Source: Deltaproteobacteria bacterium
GTDB lineage: Bacteria > Desulfobacterota > Binatia > UBA9968 > JAJDTQ01
Length of the DNA stretch: 64,000 nucleotides
Assembly: GCA_028818755.1 (NCBI GenBank)
Contig: JAPPNF010000134.1
Location: 43,494-107,493, forward strand
Direction: 5' to 3'
Shown one piece after another: positions 16,559 to 25,513 of this stretch. Every line of letters begins with the position of its first letter. The first letter of the stretch is position 1. The translations under genes and the position numbers were made by a program. The notes under the pieces are model-generated. The model was not told the origin of the DNA and did not search any database. It worked only from the letters and a program-made list of their open reading frames with translations.

Positions 16559-17029
16559 GCCAGCTTGCCAGCGACTGCCTGTCCAGACATTGACACGTGC
16601 ACCGCACGAGCCGGCGGAACGCCGCTTTCGAACCCGGCGGCACATCCGCCAAGCGCGCTGTCAACGGGGCTTCGCCCGCCGGACCATTGAAAGGGCGCCA
16701 TCAGGATGGCGCCGAGCGCATCCCGGCCCCGGTCGGCATGCTGGCGTCTGGCCCCGGCAGGTAACGGAACCGTCTGTTTCAGCCTGCGATGGCGATGGCG
16801 CCGTTGGCGAGGCGGGCGGGATCGCGCGGCGGGTGGCGTACGTGAACCCCACAACCCCCTCCTCGCAGGTGAAGTCGCCCACATAGGGAGACGGGGGTTC
16901 CGTATACCGGTGGTCGCCGCATATGGTAGTAGTTGTGATCGAATCGACGCCCCGCCCGACGGTAGACCGAAGTGTGTGTAACAAAGTGGCGCAAGATGAA
17001 CGCCCCGATGAAGGGTAGGAGAGGAGCCC
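16559..17029. other. 470-bp gap; no gene recognised, one hairpin
   Basis: No coding sequence is supported on either strand. A hairpin GGCGCCAT-CAGG-ATGGCGCC is at 16694-16713. Because the next feature is an IS110-like N-terminus, the last 150-200 bp could be the left end of that element, the part that in IS110 elements encodes the bridge RNA. That is speculation from position alone. Confidence 0.35.
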
Positions 17030-17206
17030 ATGAGCATGGCTACCTTGATGGGGATCGATTCGGGAAAACCTAGCCTTCAGTTCCATGGCGCACGGGCTGA
17101 TGGACTCGTGCCGTTCCGGAATCGACCTCGGTCTACTGGATCGCGGTGTGCCACGTGGCCACGAAGGTTGCAATTTCTGCGGCAGTGCCGCAGAATATCT
17201 TCTTGA
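17030..17206 (+). pseudogene. IS110-family transposase, N-terminal scrap
   Basis: ATG at 17030, preceded by GGAGAGGAG, reads MSMATLMGIDSGKPSLQFHG and ARADGLVPFR, which matches the DEDD-type N-terminus of IS110 transposases (GIDxGK...QxHG...ADGxVVFR) including the first catalytic Asp. After about 35 residues the reading degenerates (NRPRSTGSRC) and stops at TGA 17204-17206. Only the first tenth of a roughly 340-residue transposase remains. The toxin gene that follows starts in the stop codon, so that gene may have joined the element's end. Confidence 0.45.
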
Positions 17207-17538
17207 TGAACCTTTATGCCACCCGGACGTATGAACGCGTAATTCGCAAGTTGCTGTCCGAAGATGCCCGGAGCGACATGGAGGCGGCCATCGTCGCCGC
17301 TCCGGATGCCGCGCCGGTGATCCCGGGAACAGGCGGTATCCGCAAGCTGCGCTGGCGCGGGTCCGGTCGGGGCAAGCGAGGCGGCATCCGCGCAATCTAT
17401 TTCTGGCACGCTGGCCCGGAGGCGATCTACATGCTGACGGCCTATGCAAAGGCCGAGCGCGACGACCTGACGGCGGCGGACCGCAAGGCGCTGTCGCGGC
17501 TGGTGGAGAGCATCGAATGGGGAGGATGGGAACGATGA
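17206..17538 (+). CDS. RelE/HigB-type toxin of a type II toxin-antitoxin pair
   Basis: This 110-residue protein (MNLYATRTYERVIRKLLSED) has the layout of RelE-superfamily mRNA interferases: two N-terminal helices, then a four-strand sheet with GGIRKLRWRGSGRGKRGG, IRAIYFWHAGPEAIYMLTAY and the C-terminal KAERDDLTAADRKALSRLV helix typical of HigB2/RelE proteins. Basic residues in the sheet (RKLRW, RGKRGG) are those expected for RNA cleavage. Its ATG overlaps the stop of the IS110 scrap (TGATG). An upstream in-frame ATG at 17146 would add 20 atypical residues. The gene precedes its antitoxin with a 4-bp ATGA overlap, the toxin-first order of HigBA. Confidence 0.8.
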   Translation: MNLYATRTYERVIRKLLSEDARSDMEAAIVAAPDAAPVIPGTGGIRKLRWRGSGRGKRGGIRAIYFWHAGPEAIYMLTAYAKAERDDLTAADRKALSRLVESIEWGGWER

Positions 17539-17849
17539 CGACCGAACGCACCGAGATCGGCCTTGAAATCGAGACGGCACTGGGCGAGGTTCTCGCCCAT
17601 GTGCGGGGCGCGGTGGCGTTGTCCTCCCGGATCGTGGATGATCCCGCCGCCACGCGGATCCTCGCCCTGCGCAAACGCATGAAGCTGAGTCGGCAGAAGT
17701 TTGCCGACCGATTCGGCCTTGATCCGCGTGCGGTTCAGGACTGGGAACAGGGTCGCCGGGTTCCCGACCGGGCGGCGCGGGTGTTGCTGACGGTGATCGA
17801 CCGCGACCCGGAAGCGGTCATACGTGCACTCGCGCCGCCGACAAGTTGA
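17535..17849 (+). CDS. XRE-family antitoxin (HigA-like)
   Basis: This is a 104-residue protein with a helical N-terminal half that probably clamps the toxin and a C-terminal Cro/C1-type helix-turn-helix (TRILALRKRMKLSRQKFADR, FGLDPRAVQDWEQGRRVPD). The ATG lies inside the toxin stop (ATGA at 17535-17538), so the two are co-translated. Such antitoxins neutralise the toxin and repress their own operon. No operator palindrome is evident upstream, perhaps because the IS110 scrap replaced it. Confidence 0.85.
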   Translation: MTTERTEIGLEIETALGEVLAHVRGAVALSSRIVDDPAATRILALRKRMKLSRQKFADRFGLDPRAVQDWEQGRRVPDRAARVLLTVIDRDPEAVIRALAPPTS

Positions 17850-17880
17850 TCCGATCCAGTTGCGAACCGATTACGGCGCT

Positions 17881-17927
17881 GATAGATTAACACATAACTT
17901 ACTGATAAATAACAAATAAAATCTATC
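17881..17927. repeat. AT-rich inverted repeat downstream of the toxin-antitoxin pair
   Basis: GATAGATT at 17881-17888 and AATCTATC at 17920-17927 are perfect 8-bp arms around a 31-bp AT-only stretch. This is the most AT-rich patch in the window. It lies between convergent genes and could be an atypical terminator or the edge of an inserted segment. Confidence 0.4.
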
Positions 17928-18004
17928 GCGTGGCATAAAAGACCCGCAGATTATCGTGCGAATTAACCGGACAGGACACTGGCCAGAGACAGTGAGCCCG
18001 GAGG

Positions 18005-20041
18005 CTATCCTCCCAACCATTGCAGCAGGACTTCCTGGGGGCCTGCCACTACGCCCTGCGGCCAGGGGATGTGGAGGGTGTAGTGGAACACGCCCAGAAG
18101 CACGGCGAGGGCGAGCGCGGTATAACCGAAAGAGAGGCGCCACCCTGCGCGGGCCCGGAGCGCGAGATAGAGCCACATGAAGAGCGGCACGCTCAGCAGG
18201 AAGCCGATCACCCAGATGGACGCCAGCAGCCCCAGTATCCAGCCGAAGATGTCCGCGGCCCGGCGCGCGATGAGCTGCCCCGGAACGCCGCGCTCCGCTT
18301 CCAGGTCCATGATCCGGGCCGATCCTCCTTCGGAGACCCGGAACAGGTCGAGGAACAGTTGCGCCGCGCACATGCCGGCGGCAGACAACCCTACCACAAG
18401 GGGGAAGAGCCGGGCCTGGTCCGGCCACCCGCGGGCGGTCACGACTCCGCTGAGCACCAGAACCAGGATGGCCAGGCTGAAAACCGCCGGGAGGCTGAGG
18501 TGGAACCGGAACCGCCACCGCGCGGCCGTGGGGGCCGGCTCGTCCTCGGGCATGCCCGTCCGGGTCCACCTTTGGCCGTAGACCAGGCTGGCGACGATGA
18601 GCGCGCCGATGACGAGCACGATGGGGCGCCAGAGCCAGCTCACCCCGTAGTGGCTGGCGGCGATAAAGAAGTAGTTCTCCAGCACGCTGCTCAGCACCAG
18701 CCCCAGGATGAGCGGCGGCCTGGGCCAGCCGAAGCGCTTCATGAGCCATCCGAGAAAGCCGAACGACAAGAGCAGAATCAGGTCGCCGAAGTGACGCTTT
18801 GCCTGGAACGCCGCGAGGAACACCACCACGATCACCAGCGGCGCCAGCAGGTGGACCCGCACGTTGGCCAGCCGGGCCAAGTGGTTGGTGAGGAGCAGGC
18901 ACAGGCCGGTGCCGAAGATGTTGGCGATGGCGATGCTCCAGACCATGGTGTAGGTGACGTCCAGGTGCTTGGTGAGCATGTCCGGACCCGGGCTGATGCC
19001 CTGGATCAGGAACACCCCGAGCAAAATGGCCATGGCGGCGCTGCCGGGAACGCCGAAGGCCAGCGTCGGAATCAGCGAACCACCCTCCTTGGCGTTGTTG
19101 GCGCTCTCCGGCGCGATGACGCCGCGCACGTCGCCCGTGCCGAAGGAGTCCCGGGCGCCGCGCTCGGTCTGCACCGCGTGCCCGTAGGCGAACCAGTCCA
19201 CCACCGCGCCGCCCAGGCCGGGCGTGGCGCCCACCCACACCCCCACGGCGCTGGAGCGAAGCACCAGGAACCAGTGGCGGAAGGCATCGCGGATGCCCAC
19301 GGTCACGCCCCTCAACGCGTCCCTGGGCACGTCCGCGATGCGGGTGCCCCGGATCACGAGGTCCACCATCTCCGGAATCGCGAAGATCCCCAGCGCCACG
19401 GGCACCAGCGGGACCCCCTCCCAGAGGTAGAGCTGCCCGAAGGTCCAGCGCATCTCCCCGACCTGGTAGTCCATGCCCACCATGCCCACCATGAGCCCGA
19501 GGGCGCCCACCACGAGCCCCTTGAGGGGCGCGCCGCCGCTCAGCACCGCCACCATGGAGATGCCCAGCATTCCCATCATGAAGAATTCCGGCGCGCTGAA
19601 CGCGAGCACGATGGGCCGGAGCACGGGGATGGAGACGGCCAGGATCAGCGCACCGAACAGGCCTCCCATCATCGACGCCATGTAGGCGGCGCCGAAGGCC
19701 CGGCCCGCCTCGCCCTTCTTGGCCATGGGATGGCCGTCCAGGATGGTGGCCTGCGACGCCGCGGTGCCCGGCACCCCGAACAGCACCGACGGGATGGTGT
19801 CCGAGGTGGTGGTCACCGAGATGAGCCCGATCATCACGGCGAACGCACTCAGGGTGTCGAGGTCCAGGGTGAACGGCAGCAGGATGGCGAGGCCCACGAG
19901 CCCGCCGAGGCCGGGGATGGCGCCCAGGGAGAGCCCCATGAGGACGCCAAGGACCAGGAAGACGAGGCTACGCGGGATCACCTCGGCGACACACGGACAG
20001 CCGAAAATGTTCTCCACCGCGGTGAGGGCCGCTTCCCACAT
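18005..20041 (-). CDS. Fused TctA-TctB tripartite tricarboxylate transporter permease
   Basis: This 678-residue protein has two parts. Residues 1-500 are TctA: about 11 helices with the twin family signatures GAIPGLGGLVGLAILLPFT and GATPGLGGAVVDW, plus SVLFGVPGTAASQATILDG and TLAFGVPGSAAMAILLG. After a charged linker (about 500-520) comes a TctB-like four-helix domain (FSLAILVLVLSGVV to the C-terminus). TctA and TctB are normally separate proteins; here they are fused. The system takes up carboxylates delivered by a periplasmic Bug/TctC protein. No TctC gene adjoins it, but two Bug genes lie at 25742 and 31213. The start ATG follows AAGGGAAGGGAACCC. Confidence 0.9.
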   Translation of the reverse strand: MWEAALTAVENIFGCPCVAEVIPRSLVFLVLGVLMGLSLGAIPGLGGLVGLAILLPFTLDLDTLSAFAVMIGLISVTTTSDTIPSVLFGVPGTAASQATILDGHPMAKKGEAGRAFGAAYMASMMGGLFGALILAVSIPVLRPIVLAFSAPEFFMMGMLGISMVAVLSGGAPLKGLVVGALGLMVGMVGMDYQVGEMRWTFGQLYLWEGVPLVPVALGIFAIPEMVDLVIRGTRIADVPRDALRGVTVGIRDAFRHWFLVLRSSAVGVWVGATPGLGGAVVDWFAYGHAVQTERGARDSFGTGDVRGVIAPESANNAKEGGSLIPTLAFGVPGSAAMAILLGVFLIQGISPGPDMLTKHLDVTYTMVWSIAIANIFGTGLCLLLTNHLARLANVRVHLLAPLVIVVVFLAAFQAKRHFGDLILLLSFGFLGWLMKRFGWPRPPLILGLVLSSVLENYFFIAASHYGVSWLWRPIVLVIGALIVASLVYGQRWTRTGMPEDEPAPTAARWRFRFHLSLPAVFSLAILVLVLSGVVTARGWPDQARLFPLVVGLSAAGMCAAQLFLDLFRVSEGGSARIMDLEAERGVPGQLIARRAADIFGWILGLLASIWVIGFLLSVPLFMWLYLALRARAGWRLSFGYTALALAVLLGVFHYTLHIPWPQGVVAGPQEVLLQWLGG

Positions 20042-20150
20042 GGGTTCCCTTCCCTTGAAATTCCGGTGCGATTTCCCTAGTGTCGTGCGTCACGGAGTCT
20101 TGCAAGTACCAAGTACTATCATATCGGAACCTACCAGATGAGGACGGAAC

Positions 20151-20573
20151 ATGGGCATCGCAGCCATTGATCATTGGGTCCTGGTGGTCAAGGACCTGGA
20201 AGAGACCTTCGCGTTCTACCGCAAGCTCGGCCTGGACGCGGGCTGGCAGGAGCGTCCCGGCGGGCGCGGCAAGCGGCCGATCATCCGCATCAGCGAGACG
20301 CAGAAGCTGAACCTGTACGTGGTGGACCGCTACACCACGGAGAGCCCCACGCACGCGCCCAACTACGCCACCGGAAGCGCGGACCTTTGCCTGCGCTGGG
20401 AAGGCACCGTCCAGGAAGCCCAGGACTTCCTGGAGCAGGCGGGCATTGCCGTCATCTCCGGGCCCGTGGCACGCACCGGTTCCGAAGGCGTCGGCACGAG
20501 CCTCTACGTCCGTGACCCCGACGACAACCTGATAGAGCTGATGACCTACGGCGACCCCGCGTATGCGGAGTAG
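20151..20573 (+). CDS. VOC-superfamily (glyoxalase/dioxygenase-like) protein
   Basis: This 140-residue protein has two beta-alpha-beta-beta-beta modules. The first starts IDHWVLVVKDLEETFAFYRK, placing a metal-ligand His at 8. The second ends YVRDPDDNLIELMTYG with the metal-ligand Glu at 129. The length fits a single-domain vicinal-oxygen-chelate enzyme such as a lyase, isomerase or ring-cleavage homologue; the substrate cannot be told. It is divergent from the TctAB gene, and the two may share the 110-bp intergenic region. ATG at 20151 follows GAGGACGGAAC. Confidence 0.8.
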   Translation: MGIAAIDHWVLVVKDLEETFAFYRKLGLDAGWQERPGGRGKRPIIRISETQKLNLYVVDRYTTESPTHAPNYATGSADLCLRWEGTVQEAQDFLEQAGIAVISGPVARTGSEGVGTSLYVRDPDDNLIELMTYGDPAYAE

Positions 20574-20593
20574 CCCGACGGCGTTGTCCGGGG

Positions 20594-21796
20594 CTATGCG
20601 GCCTCGGGCCGGGGTCCTACGGTGATGGGGCCCGGCTCATAGAGTGGCTGGTCGATTCCGGACTCGTCCACGTCGAGCTTGTAAAGCCCGATGGCGTTGT
20701 CCATCAGGATCTTCTTGCGCTCGTCCGCCGACGTGACGTCCTGAAGTGAATGGGTCCGGCACCACACCGATTTCGGCCATGTAGTGGTGCCGTGGGGGTA
20801 GTCCACCGAGTACATGATCTTGTCCACGCCGATCTCGTCGCGGCTGCGGATGCCGTGGCGCTCGTGCCAGAAGGTGGCCCACATGTTGGTCTGGAAAACG
20901 TCGCTGGGCTTGCGCGTGAGGGAGGAATTCTCGGCAACCTTGCGCTCCTCGAACTCGTGGTCCAGCTCCTCCAGCAGGTAGGGCAGCCAGCCCACGCCAC
21001 TCTCCACGCTGATGGTCTTGAGCCTGGGGAATTTCTCGAACACGCCCGAATAGAGGACGTTGGAGACTATCTCCATGTGGCTCACGAAGCTCATGGAAAC
21101 GCCGAGAGCAAACTGGGCCTGTTTCTCGAGTGACTCCCACGATGGCAGCGCGGGCAGCGCGGTGGAGTGCAGGCAAATGGGCACGTCCAGGTCGCAGCAG
21201 GCCTGATAGACCGGGTACCAGTAGGGATCGTTGAAGTGCTTGAGCCCCAGGATATGGGGAGCGCCGTGCCATACCAGCGCCTTGTGGCCGCGCTTCACCG
21301 CGCGATGGATCTCGGCCACGCTCAGGTCCACGTCCCACATGGGGGCGACGCACTGGGCGATGAACCGGGGGGTGACGTCCTGCCACTCGTCGATGAGCCA
21401 GTCGTTGTAGGCCTGGATGCAGGCCAGCCGGAAGGCCTCGCTGCCCTCCTTCTGGAAGTTCTGGTTGGTGATGCCGATGATGTTGGGGAAGAGCACCGAG
21501 GCGTCCAGCTCTTCCTGGTCCAGGACCTTCAGGCGCTCCGAAACCTCGTACGTGGAGCGAGGCACGTCCTCCCACCTCTTCACGTTGGGGTTGACGCCGG
21601 AAACACGAGCCAGCCCGCCGAATCCCTTGGCGTTGCCGCCCAGGGACCAAGTCTGGGTGCCGTCCGGCAGCTCCACGATGTGGGGGATGTCGTCGCCGAA
21701 CTTCGCCTTCGACATCCTGTTGGTCCAGACATCCGGGGCCTCCTGGATGTGATCGTCCGCGGAGACGACGCCGTACTTCATCTTGAGCGTTGCCAT
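20594..21796 (-). CDS. Amidohydrolase-2 family metal-dependent hydrolase
   Basis: This 400-residue TIM-barrel protein begins YGVVSADDHIQEAPDVWTNR, the DDHxxE first metal site of the amidohydrolase-2 (PF04909) group. It has a late His in IVSNVLYSG/HMEI and the closing Asp in MYSVDYPHGTTTWP, typical of the family's final barrel strand. Members hydrolyse or decarboxylate ring or carboxyl compounds. It is last in a run dppB-like, dppC-like, binding protein, amidohydrolase on the minus strand, which suggests that the imported substrate is hydrolysed here. GGAG sits 5 nt before ATG 21796. An in-frame extension to 21835 is considered spurious. Confidence 0.8.
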   Translation of the reverse strand: MATLKMKYGVVSADDHIQEAPDVWTNRMSKAKFGDDIPHIVELPDGTQTWSLGGNAKGFGGLARVSGVNPNVKRWEDVPRSTYEVSERLKVLDQEELDASVLFPNIIGITNQNFQKEGSEAFRLACIQAYNDWLIDEWQDVTPRFIAQCVAPMWDVDLSVAEIHRAVKRGHKALVWHGAPHILGLKHFNDPYWYPVYQACCDLDVPICLHSTALPALPSWESLEKQAQFALGVSMSFVSHMEIVSNVLYSGVFEKFPRLKTISVESGVGWLPYLLEELDHEFEERKVAENSSLTRKPSDVFQTNMWATFWHERHGIRSRDEIGVDKIMYSVDYPHGTTTWPKSVWCRTHSLQDVTSADERKKILMDNAIGLYKLDVDESGIDQPLYEPGPITVGPRPEAA

Positions 21797-21899
21797 AGAA
21801 CTCCGGCCCTCCAGTCGAGCCTGATCGGTTCCCACGCCGAGTACGAATCGAACTTGTTCTCGGTGTACTCCCGGCTCAAGGCCGTGTCAAACCGGACCC

Positions 21900-23510
21900 T
21901 TACGGCTCCAGCCACGTCCTCCAAAGCCCGCCCTTGGCGTGCCAGTACTCCTGCGTGGGACCCCGCTCCCAGTTCTTGACCTCGTCGCGCCACACGTAGT
22001 TCCGGATGTTGGACCAGCCGATGATGTAGTGGACCACGTCGTCGACGAAGTATGTCTGGGCGAACTTCTTCCAGATGGCGAGCCGCTTGGCCCGGTCCGG
22101 CTCTTCCAGGTACTGCGTCACGAGCTTTTCCAGCTCGGGAGTGCAGTAGCGAGTGACGTTGCTGACGCCGTGCTTGCCCTCGGCGCAGCCGAGGTGCTGG
22201 ATGTTGGCCACGAACGGCTCACCGGTCCCGCCTCCCCCGTAGACGGAGACGTGAAGCTCACCCGCGATGGTCTTCTTGATGAGCTCGGCTCCGCCCAGGT
22301 TCTGCAGCGAGAACTTGATGCCCGCCTCGGCCGCCTGCCGCATGATGGGCTCGGTCCAGGGATCGCCCTGGCCGCGGGTGGCTCCCAGGGTGATGGGCTG
22401 GCCCTTGTAACCGGCCTCCTTGAGCAGGCGCTTGGCCTCGGCCACGTTCCGCTTCCACTTGAAGCCGAGGGAGGTCTCCCAGTCGGTGTTCGGGACGCCC
22501 CAGGTCTCCACCGGGACGCCGAGCCCGAAGGTGGCCTCGTCGAGGATCGCGCCCTTGTCCAGCGAGAGCGCGATGGCCTTGCGCACGCGCGGATCGGAAA
22601 CGGGCGCCGACTGGGTGTTGAAGACGAGAAGCCTGAGCCCGGCGGCGCCGATGGGCATGTACCGCAGCCCCTTGATGCGCTTGCTGTCGATGCGCTGCAC
22701 AAAGGTCGGCCCCAGGCGCTCCGTCAGGTGCACGTCGCCCGCCTGGACCGCGGCGGCCCGGGCCGCCTTCTGGCGGATCACGATGAAGCGGACGCCGTCG
22801 AGGTACGCGGCCCCGCCCCAGTAGCCGTCATGACGGACCACGTGCAGCTCCTGCCCCGGGGTCCAGGACTTGAACTTGAACGGGCCCGTGCCCGCCGGCG
22901 GCGCGCCGCCCTTTATCTTCTGCTGGCCCTTGGCCAGAGACCCGGCCGGGGCGATGTGAAGGGTCGACGTGTTGGCGAGAATCTCGGGCAAGAGGCCGCG
23001 CGGCCCGGGTGCCTTGAACCTCACGGTGTGCTGGTCCACGGCCGTGGCCTCGGCGACGTTGTCGGCCAACTGCCCCTGGCCCGCCGCGCCGTTGGCCGGG
23101 TCCCGGATGTGGTTGACGGACCAGACCACGTCCTCGGCCGTCAACTCCTTGCCGTTGTGGAACTTGACCCCCTTGCGGAGCTTGAACGTCCACTCGCTGG
23201 AATCGGCGTTGGGCGACCAGCTCTCCGCCAGCCACGGATGGATGTCGCCCTTCTGGTCGTACATCACCAGGGGCTCGTACATGTTGTTCTTGATGTACTC
23301 GGGGATGGAGGTGAAGGCCACGAAGGGAATGGGCGTGCCGATGCCCTTGGCGTTGCCCAGCTTCAGGGTTCCTCCGATGCGGGGCTTGTCCGCGGCTTCG
23401 GCCGTGGAGAGGCCCGGCGGGCCGACGGCGAGCGCGACCCAACCGGCCAACAAAAATGCCACGCCCACCAATGAACCGCGCACAATATCTCTTCGGGTGC
23501 TGCCTGTCAT
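21900..23510 (-). CDS. ABC transporter substrate-binding protein, family 5 (peptide/nickel type)
   Basis: This is a 536-residue exported protein. The N-terminus has a twin-arginine-like MTGSTRRDIVRG before a hydrophobic segment and an AEA-A cleavage site. The mature part shows the SBP family 5 pattern: GGTLKLGNAKG, EYIKNNMYEPLVMYD, PWLAESWSPNADSSEWTF, LRKGVKFHNGKELTAEDVVW and later PFSVTD-like GAPPAGTGPFKFKSWTPG. It captures peptides or similar solutes in the periplasm for the permeases encoded just upstream. AGGAGG precedes ATG 23510. No ATPase gene of the system is present in the window. Confidence 0.88.
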   Translation of the reverse strand: MTGSTRRDIVRGSLVGVAFLLAGWVALAVGPPGLSTAEAADKPRIGGTLKLGNAKGIGTPIPFVAFTSIPEYIKNNMYEPLVMYDQKGDIHPWLAESWSPNADSSEWTFKLRKGVKFHNGKELTAEDVVWSVNHIRDPANGAAGQGQLADNVAEATAVDQHTVRFKAPGPRGLLPEILANTSTLHIAPAGSLAKGQQKIKGGAPPAGTGPFKFKSWTPGQELHVVRHDGYWGGAAYLDGVRFIVIRQKAARAAAVQAGDVHLTERLGPTFVQRIDSKRIKGLRYMPIGAAGLRLLVFNTQSAPVSDPRVRKAIALSLDKGAILDEATFGLGVPVETWGVPNTDWETSLGFKWKRNVAEAKRLLKEAGYKGQPITLGATRGQGDPWTEPIMRQAAEAGIKFSLQNLGGAELIKKTIAGELHVSVYGGGGTGEPFVANIQHLGCAEGKHGVSNVTRYCTPELEKLVTQYLEEPDRAKRLAIWKKFAQTYFVDDVVHYIIGWSNIRNYVWRDEVKNWERGPTQEYWHAKGGLWRTWLEP

Positions 23511-23625
23511 CGTGATCTCCTCCTCTCGGGTTGGGCTCGATCAGGGTGATGATTCGGCCGCGACGCTAGCACCGCGGCCGGACGAGTGTCAACTTGCGCC
23601 GCGCGTTGGGAGGGCCCTCCGTGGC

Positions 23626-24540
23626 CTACCGCCCCCGCCGGTTCAAGGGCAGGCGCGTGCGCGGATCCATGCGGTCCCGCAGGCTGTCGCCCAACAGGGT
23701 GAAGCCCAGGATAACGCCGGCCAGGGCGATGCCCGGAAACACCGCCAGCCAGGGCGCCACCTCCAGAAAGTCCTGCGCCTCCCGGACCATCAGGCCCCAA
23801 CTGATGTACGGCACCGACAAGCCCAGGCCCAGGTAGCTGAGGGCCGCCTCCACGCCGATGGCGCGGGCGAAGTCCAGGGTGATCTGCACCGCGATGGGCG
23901 CCATGATGTTGGGCAGGATCTGCTTCATCAGGACGCCCATGGGCCGCTGTCCCATGGCCCGGGCGGCCTCGACATACTCCCGTTCCTTGTGCGTCAGCAC
24001 GCCGCTACGGACGATGCGGGCGTAGCGCGGGATGGAGCTGAAGGCGATGGCGAACCACAGCATCGGGACGCTGGGCCCGGCCAGCGCCACCAACGCCAAC
24101 GCCAGCACCAGCGACGGGAAGGCCATGATGCCCTCCATCACGCGCTGGACCAGCGCATCGAAGGCCCCGCCCACGTAGCTCGACAGGGCGCCCAGCGGCG
24201 CCCCCAGCAGCAGCGCCACGATGACCGCGCCCGCGGCCACGTGCAGGCTCACGCGCGAGCCGGCGATGATGCGGGTGGCGACGTCCCGGCCGATGCGGTC
24301 GGTGCCGAAAGGGTGCTCCCAACTCGGTCCTTGCATGCGCACCTTGATGTTGGGCGTGGTGGTATCGTAGGGAGAGAAGCTCGCCCCCACCAGGGCGATC
24401 AGGATGTAGAGAAAGAGCAGCGTGACGCCCACCGCGGCCCGCGGATCGTTGCGGGTCGCGCTGACCGCGCGGCCGGACGCGCGCCACAAACGGTACCCCG
24501 GCCCGGAGGTTGTCGACGGATAGGGGGCTTGGAGTTCCAC
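23626..24540 (-). CDS. DppC-like ABC transporter permease
   Basis: This 304-residue inner-membrane protein has a cytoplasmic N-terminus with NDPRAAVGVTLLFLYI, the periplasmic FGTDRIGRDVATRIIAGSR signature of DppC/OppC and six helices. The EAA loop contacting the ATPase reads EYVEAARAMGQRPMGVLMKQ. It pairs with the DppB-like permease 13 bp upstream. The substrate is probably a peptide or small metabolite; the family does not settle it. Confidence 0.88.
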   Translation of the reverse strand: MELQAPYPSTTSGPGYRLWRASGRAVSATRNDPRAAVGVTLLFLYILIALVGASFSPYDTTTPNIKVRMQGPSWEHPFGTDRIGRDVATRIIAGSRVSLHVAAGAVIVALLLGAPLGALSSYVGGAFDALVQRVMEGIMAFPSLVLALALVALAGPSVPMLWFAIAFSSIPRYARIVRSGVLTHKEREYVEAARAMGQRPMGVLMKQILPNIMAPIAVQITLDFARAIGVEAALSYLGLGLSVPYISWGLMVREAQDFLEVAPWLAVFPGIALAGVILGFTLLGDSLRDRMDPRTRLPLNRRGR

Positions 24541-24553
24541 CCGGCGTTCCTCC

Positions 24554-25513
24554 CTACTTGTAGCGGACCCGCGGATCCAGCACCGCGTAGAGAATGTCCA
24601 CCACCAGGTTGACGCCGATGGCGAGGAAGACCATGAACAGCACCACTCCCTGAACCACCACGAAATCCCGCGTGTGAATGGAGTTCAACAGCAGAAAACC
24701 GATGCCGGGATAGTTGAAGACGTTCTCGACGACGGTCACCAAGCCGCTCAGGTAGGCCATCTGCAGGCCCACCACCGTCACCGTCGTCATCAGCGAGTTG
24801 CGCAGGACGTGCTTCCACAGCACCAGCCTCTCGCTCAGGCCCTTGGCCCTGGCGGTGCGCACGTAATCCAGGTTCATCTGCTCGAGAAAGTCCTGGCGCT
24901 GGAAGCGCAAGACCGTGGCGGCCACGTTCAGGGCGACCACGGTCATGGGCAGGATCAGGTGCCGCAGGAACGCCACGATGTCCTTCTGCGGGGGCGCGTA
25001 GCCGATGGCCGGGAGCCAGCCCAGGTACACCGCGAAGACGAGGATGGCGACCAGCGCCAGCCAGAAGGTCGGCACCGTGATGCCCAGGATCACGAAACCG
25101 GTGGCGAAGTGGTCCCACTTGGTGTTGTTGTGGATGGCGGCGAGCACGCCGCCGGGCACGGCGATGGCCACGGCCATGATCACGCCGCCGACCATCAGAT
25201 ACGCGGTGGGCACCAAGCGTTGCAGGATGACGTCCAGGGCGGGGGTCCGGTAGGTGATGGAGTCGCCCAGGTTGCCCCGCAGCATCTCCCACAGCCAGTC
25301 GAGATACTGGACGATCAGCGGTCGGTCCAGGCCGAGTCGCAGGCGCATGGCGTCATAGACGTCCTGGGAGATCGGCGCCCCCTCCACCGCCCCCAGCATC
25401 ACCAGGACGGGATCCCCCGGGATGATCCTCATGACGAAGAAGACCACCATGGTGACGACCAGCACCATGGGGACCAATTGCACGAGGCGCATGGCGACGT
25501 ACTTTATGAGCAC
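24554..25513 (-). CDS. DppB-like ABC transporter permease
   Basis: This 319-residue protein starts with GTG 25513 (MLIKYVAMRLVQLVPMVLVV) after a strong AGGAGG about 7 nt upstream. A longer frame to 25681 adds a Cys/Arg-rich stretch without membrane character and is rejected. Family signatures are VVFFVMRIIPGDPVL, RLGLDRPLIVQYLDWLWEML and the EAA-type loop YVRTARAKGLSERLVLWKHV. It is the first gene of the dppBC-binding protein-amidohydrolase run and divergent from the Bug gene at 25742. Confidence 0.88.
   Translation of the reverse strand: MLIKYVAMRLVQLVPMVLVVTMVVFFVMRIIPGDPVLVMLGAVEGAPISQDVYDAMRLRLGLDRPLIVQYLDWLWEMLRGNLGDSITYRTPALDVILQRLVPTAYLMVGGVIMAVAIAVPGGVLAAIHNNTKWDHFATGFVILGITVPTFWLALVAILVFAVYLGWLPAIGYAPPQKDIVAFLRHLILPMTVVALNVAATVLRFQRQDFLEQMNLDYVRTARAKGLSERLVLWKHVLRNSLMTTVTVVGLQMAYLSGLVTVVENVFNYPGIGFLLLNSIHTRDFVVVQGVVLFMVFLAIGVNLVVDILYAVLDPRVRYK

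Noticed and set aside
14603..16645. 680-codon open frame on the minus strand
   Set aside because: Overlaps the transposase in another frame and is Gly/Arg/Pro-rich; no family features.
17871..19238. 455-codon minus-strand frame
   Set aside because: Alternative frame of the TctAB gene; only Arg/Gly-rich sequence.
18020..20080. 686-codon open frame on the plus strand
   Set aside because: It is exactly antisense to the TctAB gene, His/Glu/Gly-rich, without domains. High-GC codon bias keeps the opposite strand open.
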